This document shows positions 1 through 12,239 of a DNA stretch of 64,000 nucleotides, one piece after another (the stretch's first letter is position 1; each line of letters starts with the position of its first letter). Under the pieces are notes generated by a model. That model had not been told where the DNA came from. It worked only from the letters and a program-made list of their open reading frames with translations, and ran no database searches. A program made the position numbers and the translations under genes. This DNA comes from Saussurea involucrata. Lineage: Eukaryota > Streptophyta > Magnoliopsida > Asterales > Asteraceae. Location of the stretch: the NCBI GenBank assembly GCA_033807775.1, contig CM066315.1:58434820-58498819 (forward strand), written 5' to 3'.

Positions 1-987
1 ACAAAAATCGAAAACGTGCTCTTCTCCATAGAGGGAGCAGTTTTCAGGGAGATGCGTTGCGGAATTGACTTGGCCTCTATTTTGATTTAAAACGATTTTG
101 GTCAAGGCCACTAATTGCGCATTCATGGTTTTAAGTGCCTCGGAATCGATGGTGTTGGTCTTTGGCATGGGTGCTCTCGGATTTGACCATTCGGTATTGT
201 TGTTGGACACTTTTTCTAAGATTTGATATCCTTCGTTGTAAATCATACTCGTGAATGTTCCACCGGCTGTTGCATCTAAGATGATTTTGGCTGCATTGGA
301 AAGACCATTGTAAAAGGTCTCCAATTGGATGCAATGTGGGATGCCATGAAGTGGGCACTTTCGAAGTAATTCTTTAAATCGTTCCCATGCATCCGAAACA
401 GCCTCATCTTCTTCTTGTCTAAACAAAATAATATCATTTCGAAATCTTACATTCCTTGTGGGAGGAAAGTATTTTTGTAAAAATTTATCCGCAAGATCTT
501 GCCAAGTGATTATCGAGTGAGGTGCATGTGCGTTCAGCCAAGACTTCGCCTTGTCCCTTAATGAAAAAGGGAAAAGCCTTAGTCTTAATGCCTCATCACT
601 AACACCTTGCAACTGAAAGGAATCGGTCATTTCTAAAAAAGATTTTAAGTGTGAGTGCGGATCCTCAGATGGTGATCCTCCAAATTGACCCATGGCTTGG
701 ATCATTTGAAACATCACCGGTTTGAGTTCAAAATGCGTTGTTTCAAGGACGGGCCTTCGAATCCCGGAGCCTAAATCACTAACTCCGGAAGTAGCATAGT
801 CCCGTATTTTTCGATCTTTGCTATCGGCAATCGTGATTGTGGTCTCCACTACAGGTGGCGGTATTGCAGCCATGTTCACAGTGGGGATCACAGGGGGTTG
901 TCGATTTCTGTTTCTGCGTCTTCTTCGAAAAGTTTTCTCTATTTCAAGATCGATTGGTAACATAGGTTCGTGTTGTTGCCTTGGCAT
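1..987 (-). CDS. Athila-type Ty3/gypsy gag polyprotein, partial (runs off left edge)
   Basis: Reading leftward from the ATG at 985-987, the frame stays open for 329 codons to base 1, so the gene continues outside the window. The N-terminus has an Arg-rich run. A retrotransposon gag domain follows at about residues 75-230, with the family hallmarks FELKPVMFQMIQ, FGGSPSEDPHSHLKSFLE, LRLRLFPFSLRDKAKSWLN and ETFYNGL. Near the edge a zinc-knuckle-like stretch reads C-S-L-Y-G-E-E-H with Cys five residues later; a Tyr stands where the second Cys of a CX2CX3HX4C knuckle is usual. Gag would form the virus-like particle of the element. The start lies about 80 bp inside the tRNA primer site, as expected for a 5' gag. 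No stop or frameshift is seen in the visible part, so this is a young or selected copy. The Athila assignment rests on the gag motifs, the tRNA-Asp primer site and the LTR end TGATAACTC. Confidence 0.88.
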   Translation of the reverse strand, partial: MPRQQHEPMLPIDLEIEKTFRRRRRNRNRQPPVIPTVNMAAIPPPVVETTITIADSKDRKIRDYATSGVSDLGSGIRRPVLETTHFELKPVMFQMIQAMGQFGGSPSEDPHSHLKSFLEMTDSFQLQGVSDEALRLRLFPFSLRDKAKSWLNAHAPHSIITWQDLADKFLQKYFPPTRNVRFRNDIILFRQEEDEAVSDAWERFKELLRKCPLHGIPHCIQLETFYNGLSNAAKIILDATAGGTFTSMIYNEGYQILEKVSNNNTEWSNPRAPMPKTNTIDSEALKTMNAQLVALTKIVLNQNRGQVNSATHLPENCSLYGEEHVFDFC

Positions 988-1065
988 GCAACACGAAAAG
1001 CTTAGAAAAACGAGTTACTCGGGCTCGAACAAAAACTAATGTCTTGAGATTTAAAATCACGCCAG

Positions 1066-1083
1066 TCCCCGGCAACGGCGCCA
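1066..1083 (-). promoter_or_regulatory. Primer-binding site, tRNA-Asp type
   Basis: On the minus strand this reads TGGCGCCGTTGCCGGGGA, which matches the complement of a plant tRNA-Asp 3' end. It lies 6 bp inside the LTR edge at 1090 and upstream of gag. It primes minus-strand DNA synthesis of the Athila-type element. Confidence 0.85.
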
Positions 1084-1089
1084 AAAACT

Positions 1090-2683
1090 TGTAACGTGCG
1101 AAATGTGTGTTTTAATCGCAGTGGGTTGCAAACTATCCACAGCGGGAAGTGCAAGTGTACACTGTCCACTATGATCGTCACAGCAAGTAATAGTTGGTAA
1201 AATACCAGAATCGAATCCACAGGGACTGGACAATCAAGACAATACGGTTCTCATGAGCTCCTTTTACAGGTTTCAACTAGAGAGGAAAATAATACTTTGG
1301 TTTGGTAGGTGAAATAGCTACTTTAACGATTTTACTAAGATTTAAAAGGAGGAATGTAGGTTAGATTTTCCCTAGATTTTATACCAAATACTCGGTCCTA
1401 ATAATGATCCTTGTATTCGAGGTAGGCATTTTAGCTAGAAAAGCCCGGTTACAAAATACTCACACCGTTAGATAAAAATCTCATACTTGTCGCATTCATT
1501 GTTTTGTCAATGGTAATCTCAAAAATGGACCTTTTCAGGTCTCGATGGAATGTGTAGAGACAAATACTCTAAGTGTTTTTAATACACAAATTAGCTTGCC
1601 TACTACTCCAGTGGGTAGAGATTAGCTCACTGTGCCGACCTCACTTTCGTAAGTGTCAAAAGAATTCTTTCGAATCCCCTAGCATCATTCAAGCTCGTGT
1701 CACTGCGTTCTACTTATCTCTAAGTTGAGAACTAGACTTTAGATCCTTGCAAGTGATCGGCTTGTTCGCATCCTTGGGTAAATATCGAGAATGAATGACC
1801 AAAACAACGAATATTCTAAGTACAAAGATTACTCAAGCATTTTTAATAAAATCCAGGTACTTCTCTTTCCTAAATCCCAAAGGATGTTTAGCCTAACATT
1901 TCCGAAGTAAAGAAAACAAAAGATGAAGATTTGCACATAATAAAACTGATAGTGGATTGAATAGTACTCACAGTGGGGAACGAGAATTCGTCCCTGTCCA
2001 TTGTGTTTTACGAACTACAATTAACTAGAAAAGGAAATTACAGAAATTAAAGCTAAGTTAATGCAGTAATTAAAAGACTAAAACTAATGTGGTAGATGAG
2101 AGAAATTAAAGCTATTCTAAACTTAACCCAAGATGATTTTTAAGATTCCAAGCTTGTAATAAATGAACCCAAGTGCTCCTTTATATACTAGGAGAAAGAG
2201 TTGGGTATTACACAAAAGAGATGAGTCTTCCAATGGGTAAAAACTGTTGTGTTGTGGCAGAAATCAGCACCTTGTGCAAACTAATTACCCAATGGACCCT
2301 TTTCCAAGTCAATCTCCAAGTACATAAAGGAGTACTTGTTGCAATCTTCAATGTAGATGACATTTTGTACTTCCTCCAGCCATTTCCCTGCTAATGAACC
2401 TTCTTCCTCCAGCAAATTAAGTCCCAACTAGTAGTTTCTTTTGTCTTTCTTGGTCAGCTTCGAATAGTGGGCAACCGGAGTGGGCACAACAGTGATCCTG
2501 CAGGATAAAATGTGAAAAACACCCAAATTCTACCAAATAGTTTATTAAACACTAAGGTTCGCTCCTTTTGCTCATTTTCGAGAATTATAACAAGAATGGG
2601 GGTTTTTAGAGGTGAAATGGCTAAAATTGACAAAATAAAGTGGAAAATAAATGGAAATAATAACTCTAAAAATAGAGTTATCA
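1090..2683 (-). repeat. 5' LTR of the Athila-type element
   Basis: On the minus strand the LTR starts TGATAACTCTATTTTTAGAG at 2683 and ends CGTTACA at 1090, giving TG...CA ends and 1594 bp. A TATA-like box (TATATAAAGG on the minus strand) lies at 2179-2187. Immediately right of the LTR, sequence of another LTR family begins in mid-element, which shows that the Athila copy inserted into it. The expected 5-bp TSD is atttc (2684-2688); its partner is beyond the left edge. No ORF here is convincing. Confidence 0.8.
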
Positions 2684-2842
2684 ATTTCCTTAAGGAATAA
2701 ACTTACGGATTTCTATCGGAAGTTCTCAAATAACAAGTAACAATCACGGAAATTACTTAGGAATTCAATTATAATCTAAGAAGTCAAAATATAAAGGAAT
2801 ATTAGGACTATTTTTACTTACAAGGATTTTCCGGGTGTTACA
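2684..2842 (-). repeat. Chromovirus-like LTR piece (start of a 3' LTR), interrupted by Athila
   Basis: These 159 bp match the terminal part of the solo LTR at about 9586-9740 almost base for base and end in GGGTGTTACA. On the minus strand this is the beginning of a 3' LTR (TGTAACACCCGG...). The rest of the LTR should lie beyond the Athila copy, outside the window. Confidence 0.8.
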
Positions 2843-2856
2843 ATTCTCCCCCACTT
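2843..2856 (-). promoter_or_regulatory. Polypurine tract
   Basis: On the minus strand the tract reads AAGTGGGGGAGAAT and abuts the LTR start TGTAACACC. This is the usual plus-strand primer position just upstream of a 3' LTR. Confidence 0.75.
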
Positions 2857-2960
2857 GAAATAGATTTCGTCCTCGAAATCTTAGATTTTGGAAAACAAAT
2901 GTGGATATTTAATCTTCATATCTTCTTCCAACTCTAAAGTCACATTAACATTTTATTGAT
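2857..2960 (-). pseudogene. Degraded C-terminal end of a Ty3/gypsy pol
   Basis: The minus strand translates to a stretch with LELEEDMKIKYPHLFSK, then a stop, then remnants ahead of the polypurine tract. This resembles the end of pol in plant chromoviruses of the Tekay/Del type, where an ATWE..EDM..KYPHLF motif precedes the stop. Nothing upstream of about 2960 keeps a readable frame. It is a decayed fragment with no function expected. Confidence 0.55.
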
Positions 2961-5638
2961 ATAATACTATTGTACCTATAACTCCATTCCTCTATTGCAA
3001 TTTCTCAATTATCTCTCTAAGATTGTTTCCCCATTCCTTCACCCAACGACTCATACCATTCGCTCTCACTTTAACAAGTGAAATCACATCATATCAATAC
3101 GAAATATTTTGTATACATCTCTTCATTTCAAGTCTTATATACTTATTCACAATTAAAAATCTAGAAGGAACAAGGATTCATCTTTCATATTTCCTGAACC
3201 TTACTTCTTTACTCATTATCCGCTCCCCAACATAGATTTGTAAGCCTCCTTAGAGTAACTGTTTATCATTAAACCTTTATCCGACTATTGCTTGGTCTTC
3301 AATACCGTCATCATCCACATCTCAATCTCCAGATCTCAAAATAACATTAACGTATACTTCTTGAAAATCCATACTCACTTTAAATTGAGCATACTTACCA
3401 GTTTTGAATACTTCTATAATTACGGCAACCATCACTACATCTATGACCCACGTGTTTCTTCAGTATAAAGTACTACCACTTCCTCACATCAATATCGCAC
3501 TACGCGACCACATTGCAACCAAGCACTAAAATATTATATATCAAAGGTGATAATTCCATTGAACCTGTAGTATAACTACATTCTTAGGTCCGACCTTTCT
3601 ATCATTACTTCCTACGTTAGCATGGAGTACTACCCTCCAATCATTATTTGTCTCTTTCTCCCAACTTTTCCACATACCGATAACACTTTCTCATCTTTAT
3701 TAAACTTCCTATGATTCAAAATCATAAACTTATTTAGCGACTCACACAACCAAAATCACTTTGGATAAACTCACACTACCGCTCGACATTCTATTCCAAT
3801 AATAGCCAAATCACTACACCATCTTACAACCACATATTTCCAACAGCTTTATTGACAACTAGTACTATTCATCTGGAATCCCCGAAAAGACTTTCATCTA
3901 ATGTTCCCTCTTTATAACTTCTTATTACTGGTTGACACATTTATCTTGACAATTAATGCCACTACTCGTTCGTACATTCTCCACCCATAACATCTCACAG
4001 CAGACCAGATCCCTCATGGTCATTCGTACACAATTCAAATTTACATTCATGCTCTCCCGCACAATTAACCGAATCTATTTCATTACTTTATTCTTCCCCA
4101 ACTTTAGTTTGAACTACAACTCACGAGTTTCTAATTAACTTAAACTTACTCGCTTCTTACTAATTCTTTGTGATTCCAAACCATTATATATACAGTGCAC
4201 ACTCCATCACAAATCGACATAGTCCATACCCTTACCATGTTCGTGCCTAATTCTTCATTCTATATAAACCATCTACATCATAAGTAGAATGTTCTTCTAT
4301 AACAATAGTCTTTCACTATCCTAACACCCCCCACAAGGTGATCCTTCAACTTTTAACCTTCCGATTCTAACTTAACATTCATACATGATCTCAAAAGAAA
4401 AATCAATGTATTCACATTATGTAAACTTTAGTTATAATACAATTCATGAAATTCCAACCCCCAAGCCTATGTCAAGTTAATTAAACCGACGAATACCCTT
4501 AAGACTCAACCGAGTCCAAAACCAAGTCATCTGCTCAAAGGGTCTATTGATCATTTATCAATATCAACTCATGAAATTTAAAATACATCTAATCCCACAT
4601 CATGCAACACACGCTTCGAGACATGATAATCCCACAACCCCTTCATTACTACTTTTCCAATGAAGTCAATCCATATATGTATCTATATGTACACGTATAT
4701 ACAACTCTATATACTCCACAATATATAAATATATATTATTTTGCCAAAGTTCATTAGTCCCAACGGTACTAAGAATACAAGATCATCAAACGGTCCTCAC
4801 ACATAAGACCAATAGTTAAACCGACACTTTTTTTTAAAAAAAATGCGATTAAGCATATAACACACCATAATTATTGCACAACCACAATAAACTTCTAAAA
4901 GCGTATTTTGACCACCTAACTTTCACTTATGTAATAATTTAACCAAAACCTCTTCCACTCGTGATTTATTCGTCAATCACTCAAAATCCCCACATGTGGT
5001 GTTTCACAAGATATGTATTGTCCGCATTCTATAACATTCTGTAACATCCCCAGTCCACTGTACACGATATTGTCCGTTTTGCGCATACCATCTACATAAC
5101 AGCATGTCGGTACTGTTCACGGTTTTGTTTCTGCCCGCACAGGCATACGCGGAACGCACCCAGACCGCACCCTGTGACAGGCAAAAGGCCTCATACATCT
5201 TACACAACTTCCGACTTCAATGTCAATAGTCGACCTATCGATACTTCTTTAATCTATTCATTAACAAGGACTGAACCTAATCCTTTCAACATAACATAAT
5301 ACAATTTACATCTCATCGTCTTCATTTCAAACTTATTCGTGCAATACTAATATCACAAGATCACCATAAATTCTTATTTAACGTCGAGGGTATTTCCTTT
5401 CTGTCTCATCACACTACTCATAGCAATTTGCTAATTCCATCACCTTGATGACTACTAATCCTTCCTCCGGACACAACCGTCCCTTGCCAACTGTATTTCT
5501 AGTTACTAAACAAGGGTATAGACCTTCTTACAACCGACACTAAAGTCCACTTTCAACTCTCCCATTGTTCACCTTCCTCTTGAACACAATTACCAAAACT
5601 ACAAACATTCTCCCATGATTTATCCAACACCTCTCCAT
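2961..5638 (-). other. Decayed internal region of an old Ty3/gypsy element
   Basis: AT-rich sequence with no long ORF on either strand. By position it is the internal region of the element whose LTR pieces are at 2684-2842 and 6872-7114. Within it, 5039-5215 is GC-richer, starts TGTAACATCCCC and includes GATATTGTCCG and CAAAAGGCCTCATAC. Those words are familiar from plant LTRs, so it may be an LTR fragment of yet another element (low confidence). No RNA gene or host gene is seen. Confidence 0.45.
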
Positions 5639-6871
5639 TCTCAGAGTTCTTTCTTAGCTTATAGTAATATTTTACGACTTAGTTCGTTCATAGCCTTTAT
5701 GCATAATAATGTATTAAATATATTATTTCGCACATTTCCTCATTTTAAAGAACAACACTTGGAGCAACTTGGGTACACATGACCCCAAAATTCTTATAAC
5801 TTCAGTGTATTGCACAACGATCACGAGAATCAATTGCATACTACTTTCCGAAAAACTTAATCTTTTTCAACCAAAACGATGTTGTTATGACCGTAATATA
5901 TTTAATGAAAATATTTTCATACGACAAAAGTTGAAAGAAATTACCGACACGAAGTAAGCTAGTCGGTTCTCACACTCATTTATATTTAACTTTTCTTGTA
6001 AAGTATGAAGTATTTTGCAAATTGTTAAACTCAAAATTTCGCTGTGCGACGTAAATGGTATTGCCTTTTTCTTTATATACCCACGTGCACATACTGACTC
6101 ATCATCGACTAAATTGCTATTTATGCCTTTGTTTTGAAATCACGAAAACCCCTGTAACACACACTCGAGGACACCATTCATAAAACTCTACTTGCAATTG
6201 AAGGCTATTCACTCAAACAAGGTCTATCGTTTAACTTACGCAACTTATCATTGACGCTCTATTTCCAACCAGTGGTTACTCTCTCAGCCTTCTAACACTT
6301 GTTATACCTGCCTTCCAAGGCTCACTTACTCAACCATTTCATACTACTCCCGTCTTGATCAAACATCTTACATTCTATTTCCACACATTTTAATCCACTT
6401 ATTTAAGGTTGTCTCGGCGGACTTTCATGAGTCCCGCCAGTTCCAGGTTGTCCTTCCAACCCTCAATCATTTACCGGTCTGTCCTCCAAAGAATTGAAAG
6501 ACCTTGGTGGCGTTTTTACCATCATTATGCTATAAAACAAAAGATAACCCTGAGAAATGGTTATATGAATATAGACACACGAAACGTACTTTACCGATCA
6601 TTAGTCACTGGAACAATTTAGAAACAAGTATGCTTATGTAACAATATATTCATAATAACAGTAGCAAATTGAGATTGTGAATATATCATACATGAGAATC
6701 CTCATTACCGTCGTTACCGTACTAATTTCACGTATTTCTGTCGACCCTAAGGCCATCCCGTCTTAATACTTCTACCCAATCTCACGATTCATAACTTAAT
6801 TCATCTCAGCTTAAGTCTAAGTACCTTCTCATCATACTTAGTTCACTTAAACTAAAGCTCTAACACCAACT
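5639..6871 (-). repeat. Leader region, copy A, with decayed primer site
   Basis: This block aligns over its whole length with 7115-8022 plus 9746-10134 (copy B), with scattered substitutions and small indels. On the minus strand it begins next to an LTR and its edge reads TTGGTGTTAGAGC, a decayed form of the initiator-Met primer site TTGGTATCAGAGC. It is therefore the untranslated leader of the older element. No coding potential is visible. Confidence 0.65.
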
Positions 6872-7114
6872 TGTAACACCCCAAAATCGGGGGTCAACAA
6901 AAACTTCCATAAAACGGAAGAGTGGTACTCATTTCTAAAGTAAAAGTATTCATAAATCATTACATAACCATTAATACGAAGATTTAGTTACTTATAACTA
7001 ATAATGGACCACTAGCTTATCGGATCTCTATTATAGAAATCAGATAACAAAAGGTGTCGGAAAGTTCTATCATAATCTTCAAATCTTTAACTCTCCAACA
7101 ATGATCCCATGCTC
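6872..7114 (-). repeat. Truncated 5' LTR of the older element
   Basis: These 243 bp match 8023-8265 of the solo LTR with only a few differences and the same length, starting TGTAACACCCC. The match breaks after catgctc, where leader copy B starts. The short word tgctc/ctc shared near the breakpoint suggests an illegitimate deletion joined the two. Confidence 0.75.
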
Positions 7115-8022
7115 GGAGTTCTTTCTCAGCTTATAGTGTAATATTCTACGACCTAGTGAGTTCATAGCCTTCATGCATGACAATGCGATAAATAAATCAT
7201 TTCACATATTTTTCTTTTTAAAGAACAATACTGGGAACAACTTGGGTATACATGACCCCTAACATTCTCCTAACTCTAATGTACTGCACAACGATCTCGA
7301 GAACCGTTTGCATACTAATTTCCGTAAAACTTAATCTTTCTCAACCAAAATGATTTTGTTACGACAGTAATATATTAAAGGAAAATCTTTTCATACTACA
7401 AAAAGTTTAAAAGAATTTTCCAACACGAAGCAAGCTAGTCGGTTTTCACATGATATCATCAAGTTAATACTCTTGTTGGTTATAAAGGTTTTTGCTAGCC
7501 AACGTTTTCTTGACCGTTTCTACAATTAACTTTTCATGTAAAATACGAAATATTTTGCAAATTGCTAAACCCAAAATTTCATTGTGCATCAAAATGAAAT
7601 TGTCTCTTTCTTTAAATACACATTTGTACATGCAACTCAGCCTCGACTAAAATTGTTATTTATGCATTTGTTTTAAAATCATAAAAACTCATGTAGCACA
7701 CTCACTAGGACACCATGCATAAAACCTTACTCGCAAATGAAGGCTACTCACTCAAACAAGGTCAATCGTTTTACTCACATCACTTATCATTGACATTCTA
7801 CTTCCGACTAGTGGTCGTTCTACCGACCTTGTAGCACTTGCTATCCATGCATTCTACGACCCAATTACTCAACCATTTCATACTATTTCCGTTTTGACCA
7901 ATAATCTTACATTCTATTTCCACACCTTTCAATCCACCTATTAAAGGTTGCCTCGGCGGACTTTCATGAGTCTCGCCAGTTCCAGGTTGTCCTTCCAACC
8001 CTCAATTATTTACTGATCTGTC

Positions 8023-9740
8023 TGTAACACCCCAAAATCGGGGGTCAACAAAAACTTCCATAAAACGGAAGAGTGGTACTCATTTCTAAAGTAAAAGTAT
8101 TCATAAATCATTACATTACCATTAATACGAAGATTTAGTTACTTATAACTAATAATGGACCACTAGCTTATCGGATCTCTATTATAGAAATCAGATAACA
8201 AAAGGTGTTGGAAAGTTCTATCATAATCTTCAAATCTTTAACTCTCCAACAATGATCCCATGCTCACAACCCCAGTCTAAACCTTCTTGTGTCCGGAACC
8301 ACTAATATCTGTAACACATAACAAGTGTTAGGCTTCTAAAGCCTAAGTGAGGTTTACACATAGCACATAGAGCATAATCATAGCATGTAGGAATAACAAT
8401 TCGATATATTCACAAATTGGATTCCATGGAGAAGGCCCATATCGCTACCCAGTTACATCATAATAGAAGACATACCTTGATCGGTACCCCACGGTATTGT
8501 CACAAGGCATAACTCAACGGAAAACCCCACGGTATCCGAAGGTATGAATCAATTACACTTACCCCACGGTGTGTAAGAATATATCCTCCAATGCCTACTA
8601 GGTGCTCCTCCAATTATGTGAATACCAAATATATTAATCCAAATAATATTCAAACATATGTAACACATAACAATGGTCCAACCATTTAACATGATCAATA
8701 CTACTTCCATGTAGTTCATATACATCCATATGTATTAAATCACATTCTATATAATATCAATAATAAACATCCATGTTTACAATTCAATAATAGGTCCATT
8801 TTGACCATTAAGCCATCATTACTTCATTAAGACATATATTAAGCCATCATCATAATCACATACCAATGATGTATAATCAAACCCAAACTTTTAACACTAA
8901 CATTTAACATGGCATTCTAAGTAATAGAACACAATTAATCCATCATAACTTACTTGAACTCTTCTTGTTTCCCTCTTAACCATTAAGAGCTTATTAATCA
9001 AGATTTCTCATTATCAATACCAAAATCGAGATAAAGAATGGTAGTAAAGTAAAATACAACCAATTAGATACAAGTTACTCACCTTAAATCTTCAATTGGT
9101 ATAACCCTAACTTGAATACTTGAGCTTAATCACTCCAACAAGAAGGATGAAGATGTAATGCCCTAAATCAAGTTTAATTGATAAGATTCATCTAATAGTT
9201 GTTTGAATTGAATTAGGATTAAGAAATATGAATTTACCTTAGATTTAGATGAAGAATCGCTTGAGAAGAAGATAGTAGAACAAAAATCGGATTTGAGAGT
9301 TCTTAAGTGAAAAGAGTGAATGACTAAGGATAAAGAGGTGGGTTTAATCCCCTTTTAGCACGTCAGGTGCTCGGCGCCGATCACCCGCGCCGATGCATCG
9401 GCGCCAAACCATTGGCGCCAGCTTCTATTTGCTAGCCTTCTCAATTTCCACTAAATTAGCCGTAACTTCTTCGTTAAAACTCCGTTTTTACCCCGGAAAG
9501 TACCGTTGGACTCGTATTCAAAATACCCATCCAACTAATCCATAAAATCTAATATTTAACTTTATTATCTATTTTTCATTAATTTCCTTAAGGAATAAAC
9601 TTACGGATTTCTATCGGAAGTTCTCAAATAACAAGTAACAATCACGGAAATTACTTAGGAATTCAATTATAATCTAAGAAGTAAAAATATAAAGGAATAT
9701 TAGGACTATTTTTACTTACAAGGATTTTCCGGGTGTTACA
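8023..9740 (-). mobile_element. Solo LTR of the chromovirus-like family, TSD ctgtc
   Basis: The 1718-bp unit runs from TGTAACACCCC to GGGTGTTACA and is flanked by ctgtc on both sides (8018-8022 and 9741-9745). The homologous leader copy A shows the empty site with one such word (near 6480). The same family supplies the LTR pieces at 2684-2842 and 6872-7114. A GC-rich patch at 9360-9422 holds four GGCGCC words, and ccccacggt recurs about three times near 8487-8570. A solo LTR arises by recombination between the two LTRs of a full element. Confidence 0.88.
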
Positions 9741-10119
9741 CTGTCCCCCAAAGAATTGAAGGGCCTTGGTGGTATTTTCGCCATCATTCTACTATAACAC
9801 ATAGGGATAACCATAAGAAATGGTTATACGAATATAGACATACGAAACGTACTTTACCGATCATTAGTCACTGTAACAATTTAGAAACAAGCATGCTTGC
9901 GTAACAATATATTCATAATAACAGTAGCTAATTGCAATTGTGAATATATTATACATGAGAATCCTCGTTACCATTATCACAGTACTAATGCCACGTATTT
10001 CCGTCGACTCTAAGACTATCCCGTCTTAGTACTTCTACCCAATCTCACAAATCTTATCTTAATTCATCTCATCTTAAGTCTAAGTATCTCCTCAGCATAC
10101 TTAGTTCACTTAAACTAAT

Positions 10120-10131
10120 GCTCTGATACCA
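10120..10131 (-). promoter_or_regulatory. Primer-binding site, initiator tRNA-Met type
   Basis: The minus strand reads TGGTATCAGAGC, complementary to the 3' end of initiator tRNA-Met. It is separated by 3 bp from the LTR edge at 10135. It marks leader copy B as the 5' end of an LTR element transcribed leftward. Confidence 0.82.
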
Positions 10132-10134
10132 TAT

Positions 10135-12160
10135 TGTAACACCCTAAAAACAGGGCTAATTTAAACCTTAAAAATTACACAAGTTATGATCATAGAACTT
10201 CAAACTTTGATAACCTGAGGATCAAATGTAAATGTTTTATATATACAACACGTCTAACTCAAATAACCTATTAATCTAATCATACATCATAATCAGATTA
10301 ACTAAGTTATCTAGTCCTTTGTCCCAAAAGCATCAAAAGGATAGCTAGATCCTCCGTCATCTCTAAGTTTGAATCTTTCCAAAAGTCCTCATCACACATC
10401 CCCGCTTACTTCCCGGAGCTTGTACCTGGTAAGAAGATTCAACTTGAACAATTAGGCTTTCGCCTAGTGAGGATATTCAAATCAAATTAAAATTAACAAA
10501 TAAAATATCAACAGATAAGTCAAACCTGTTTTCACCCATCTTACCGTACAACAACTCCTTCCAACAATGGGAATCTACCCCACTCCCATACTTATGACTA
10601 ATTCATCTAGCCATAATTTCGCTACCAAGAGTTTACCATGAATAATCCCATATTCAAGGTTAATACTCTTATTCAAGAAATTACAAGTCAAAACTTGCCT
10701 ATTTCTTAATCCGGAAGTAGAGATTACAAATTACTTTATGCCTATCTCTAATCTTCCTTTCACAATTGGGAAATCTCTGATCTTCCCTGTAAAAATGGAA
10801 ATCTCCGATCTTCCATTCGAAATGGGAATTACAAATCAAAACCTGCCTATTCCACATTTCACATCCTCCCCACCTCAGAATCAATGGCCCCAATGGGATT
10901 AATATATCGCGATACACAACCGGGACCCCCGATGATTCAAGGTACACTCAACCACTAAAAATTACATCCCTTTGGTCAATGGCTAGTAATCGGTTCCCAT
11001 TATACCGTACTAAGGTGCCCCCGATGACCGGATGCCTATTTTTAGCAACCACGACATAATACATAAGTATTATTACTCTTACTATCGTAGGTGCATAACA
11101 TACTATATATATATATATATATTACCTCTCCCAACATATTCTATATATATAAAGAATATAAATAGTTTATCGCCTCAACTTCTTAACTATCCCCGTTTTG
11201 CTATTTAGCATTGGGGATCTCAACATAGCATAACTCTTAAACATTTAATTGGACTCATACTGATTAAGACAAGTCCTTACAACTATCGACAATTATGGTA
11301 AAATCAGCTTTGTAACAGAGTGAGAATTGCGCAACCAATAGAAGCGAAATACTCACTTCTCGCAACCAACAATAGCGAGATACTCTACTTCTCGCAATAG
11401 TGCCTTGCGAATTATTCACTTTTCGCAAACATGGGTTGCGAGATTCTCACTTTGTGCAACCAAGGCTAGCGCAAAGTGAACATCTCGCTAGTATTGTTCA
11501 TCGTCTTCTTCATTAAGTCAGTTTACAAAATCAACTTATTAAGCCTACTATTTTTCAATTAATTCATACCCAAGCATTTAGACATAGTTTAAAACATACC
11601 TATATCAATTTCAATGGCTAATTTTAGAGTGAAGTGAATAAACTCACCTGGTCAATTTCTGAACGTTGTGTTCTTCACAAAACCCACTTCCTCAGCTTAA
11701 TCAACAACAAGATTTCTCCAAAATCAGCTTTCTTTCTTCTGTTTCTTCTTTCTTTCACGTACGCACTCTCTCTCTCTCTCTCTCTCGCTCTCTGTTTGAT
11801 TTTACTCAAAATAATCTCACCTACACACAATTAGTCACTAAGGACTAATTGTGTTGACACCTCATGATAACTTGATGAGTCAAAACTCATATTACCCAAT
11901 ACACCTCAAACTTTACTGAAATGGCATATTAAACCCTCAAGTTAAGTTTTCGTATTAAACTTCAACTTGAACAAAAATACAATTAAAGTTTACCCCTTTA
12001 ACTTATTACACTACAAAACCATTTACGTAACTTAATCGGGGATAAACTCTAAAATTAATCTATCACATGATAAATCATACCTTATCAAATAATTATACTC
12101 AAATTATTTAATAAACCCAAACATCATTTTTTTGTATATATAAAAAAACGAGATGTTACA
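10135..12160 (-). repeat. 5' LTR of a second Ty3/gypsy-like element
   Basis: The 2026-bp LTR starts TGTAACACCC and ends GATGTTACA, with inverted ends and a primer site adjoining on the left. It differs in sequence from the solo-LTR family although the leaders are related. It contains a (TA)n run at about 11104-11121 and a (CT)n run at about 11767-11795. A region at 11310-11490 repeats TTCTCGCAA/TTGCGAGA words many times. The LTR interrupts an intron of the Ulp1-like gene on its right; the candidate TSD gttag (12161-12165) has no visible partner. No protein is predicted. Confidence 0.75.
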
Positions 12161-12239
12161 GTTAGTATGAAGTTTAACTATAGTCATATAATCAAATATA
12201 TTTATATTACATGTCTAACCATCTATTTTTTATGTATAG

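Larger units (their letters stand above)
7115..10134 (-). repeat. Leader region, copy B, split by a solo LTR
   Basis: This is the second copy of the leader seen at 5639-6871, in the same orientation. It is interrupted at 8023-9740 by a solo LTR. Copy B abuts a primer site at 10120-10131 and the LTR at 10135, so it is the 5' leader of the element that owns that LTR. Everything further downstream in that element is absent from the window. Confidence 0.65.

Noticed and set aside
131..358. Separate 75-codon ORF in the Athila region
   Set aside because: It is in another frame of the same strand within the uninterrupted gag frame.
2454..2700. Overlapping short ORFs on both strands at the Athila LTR start
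   Set aside because: They lie in LTR sequence and cross the LTR boundary at 2683; there is no coding signal.
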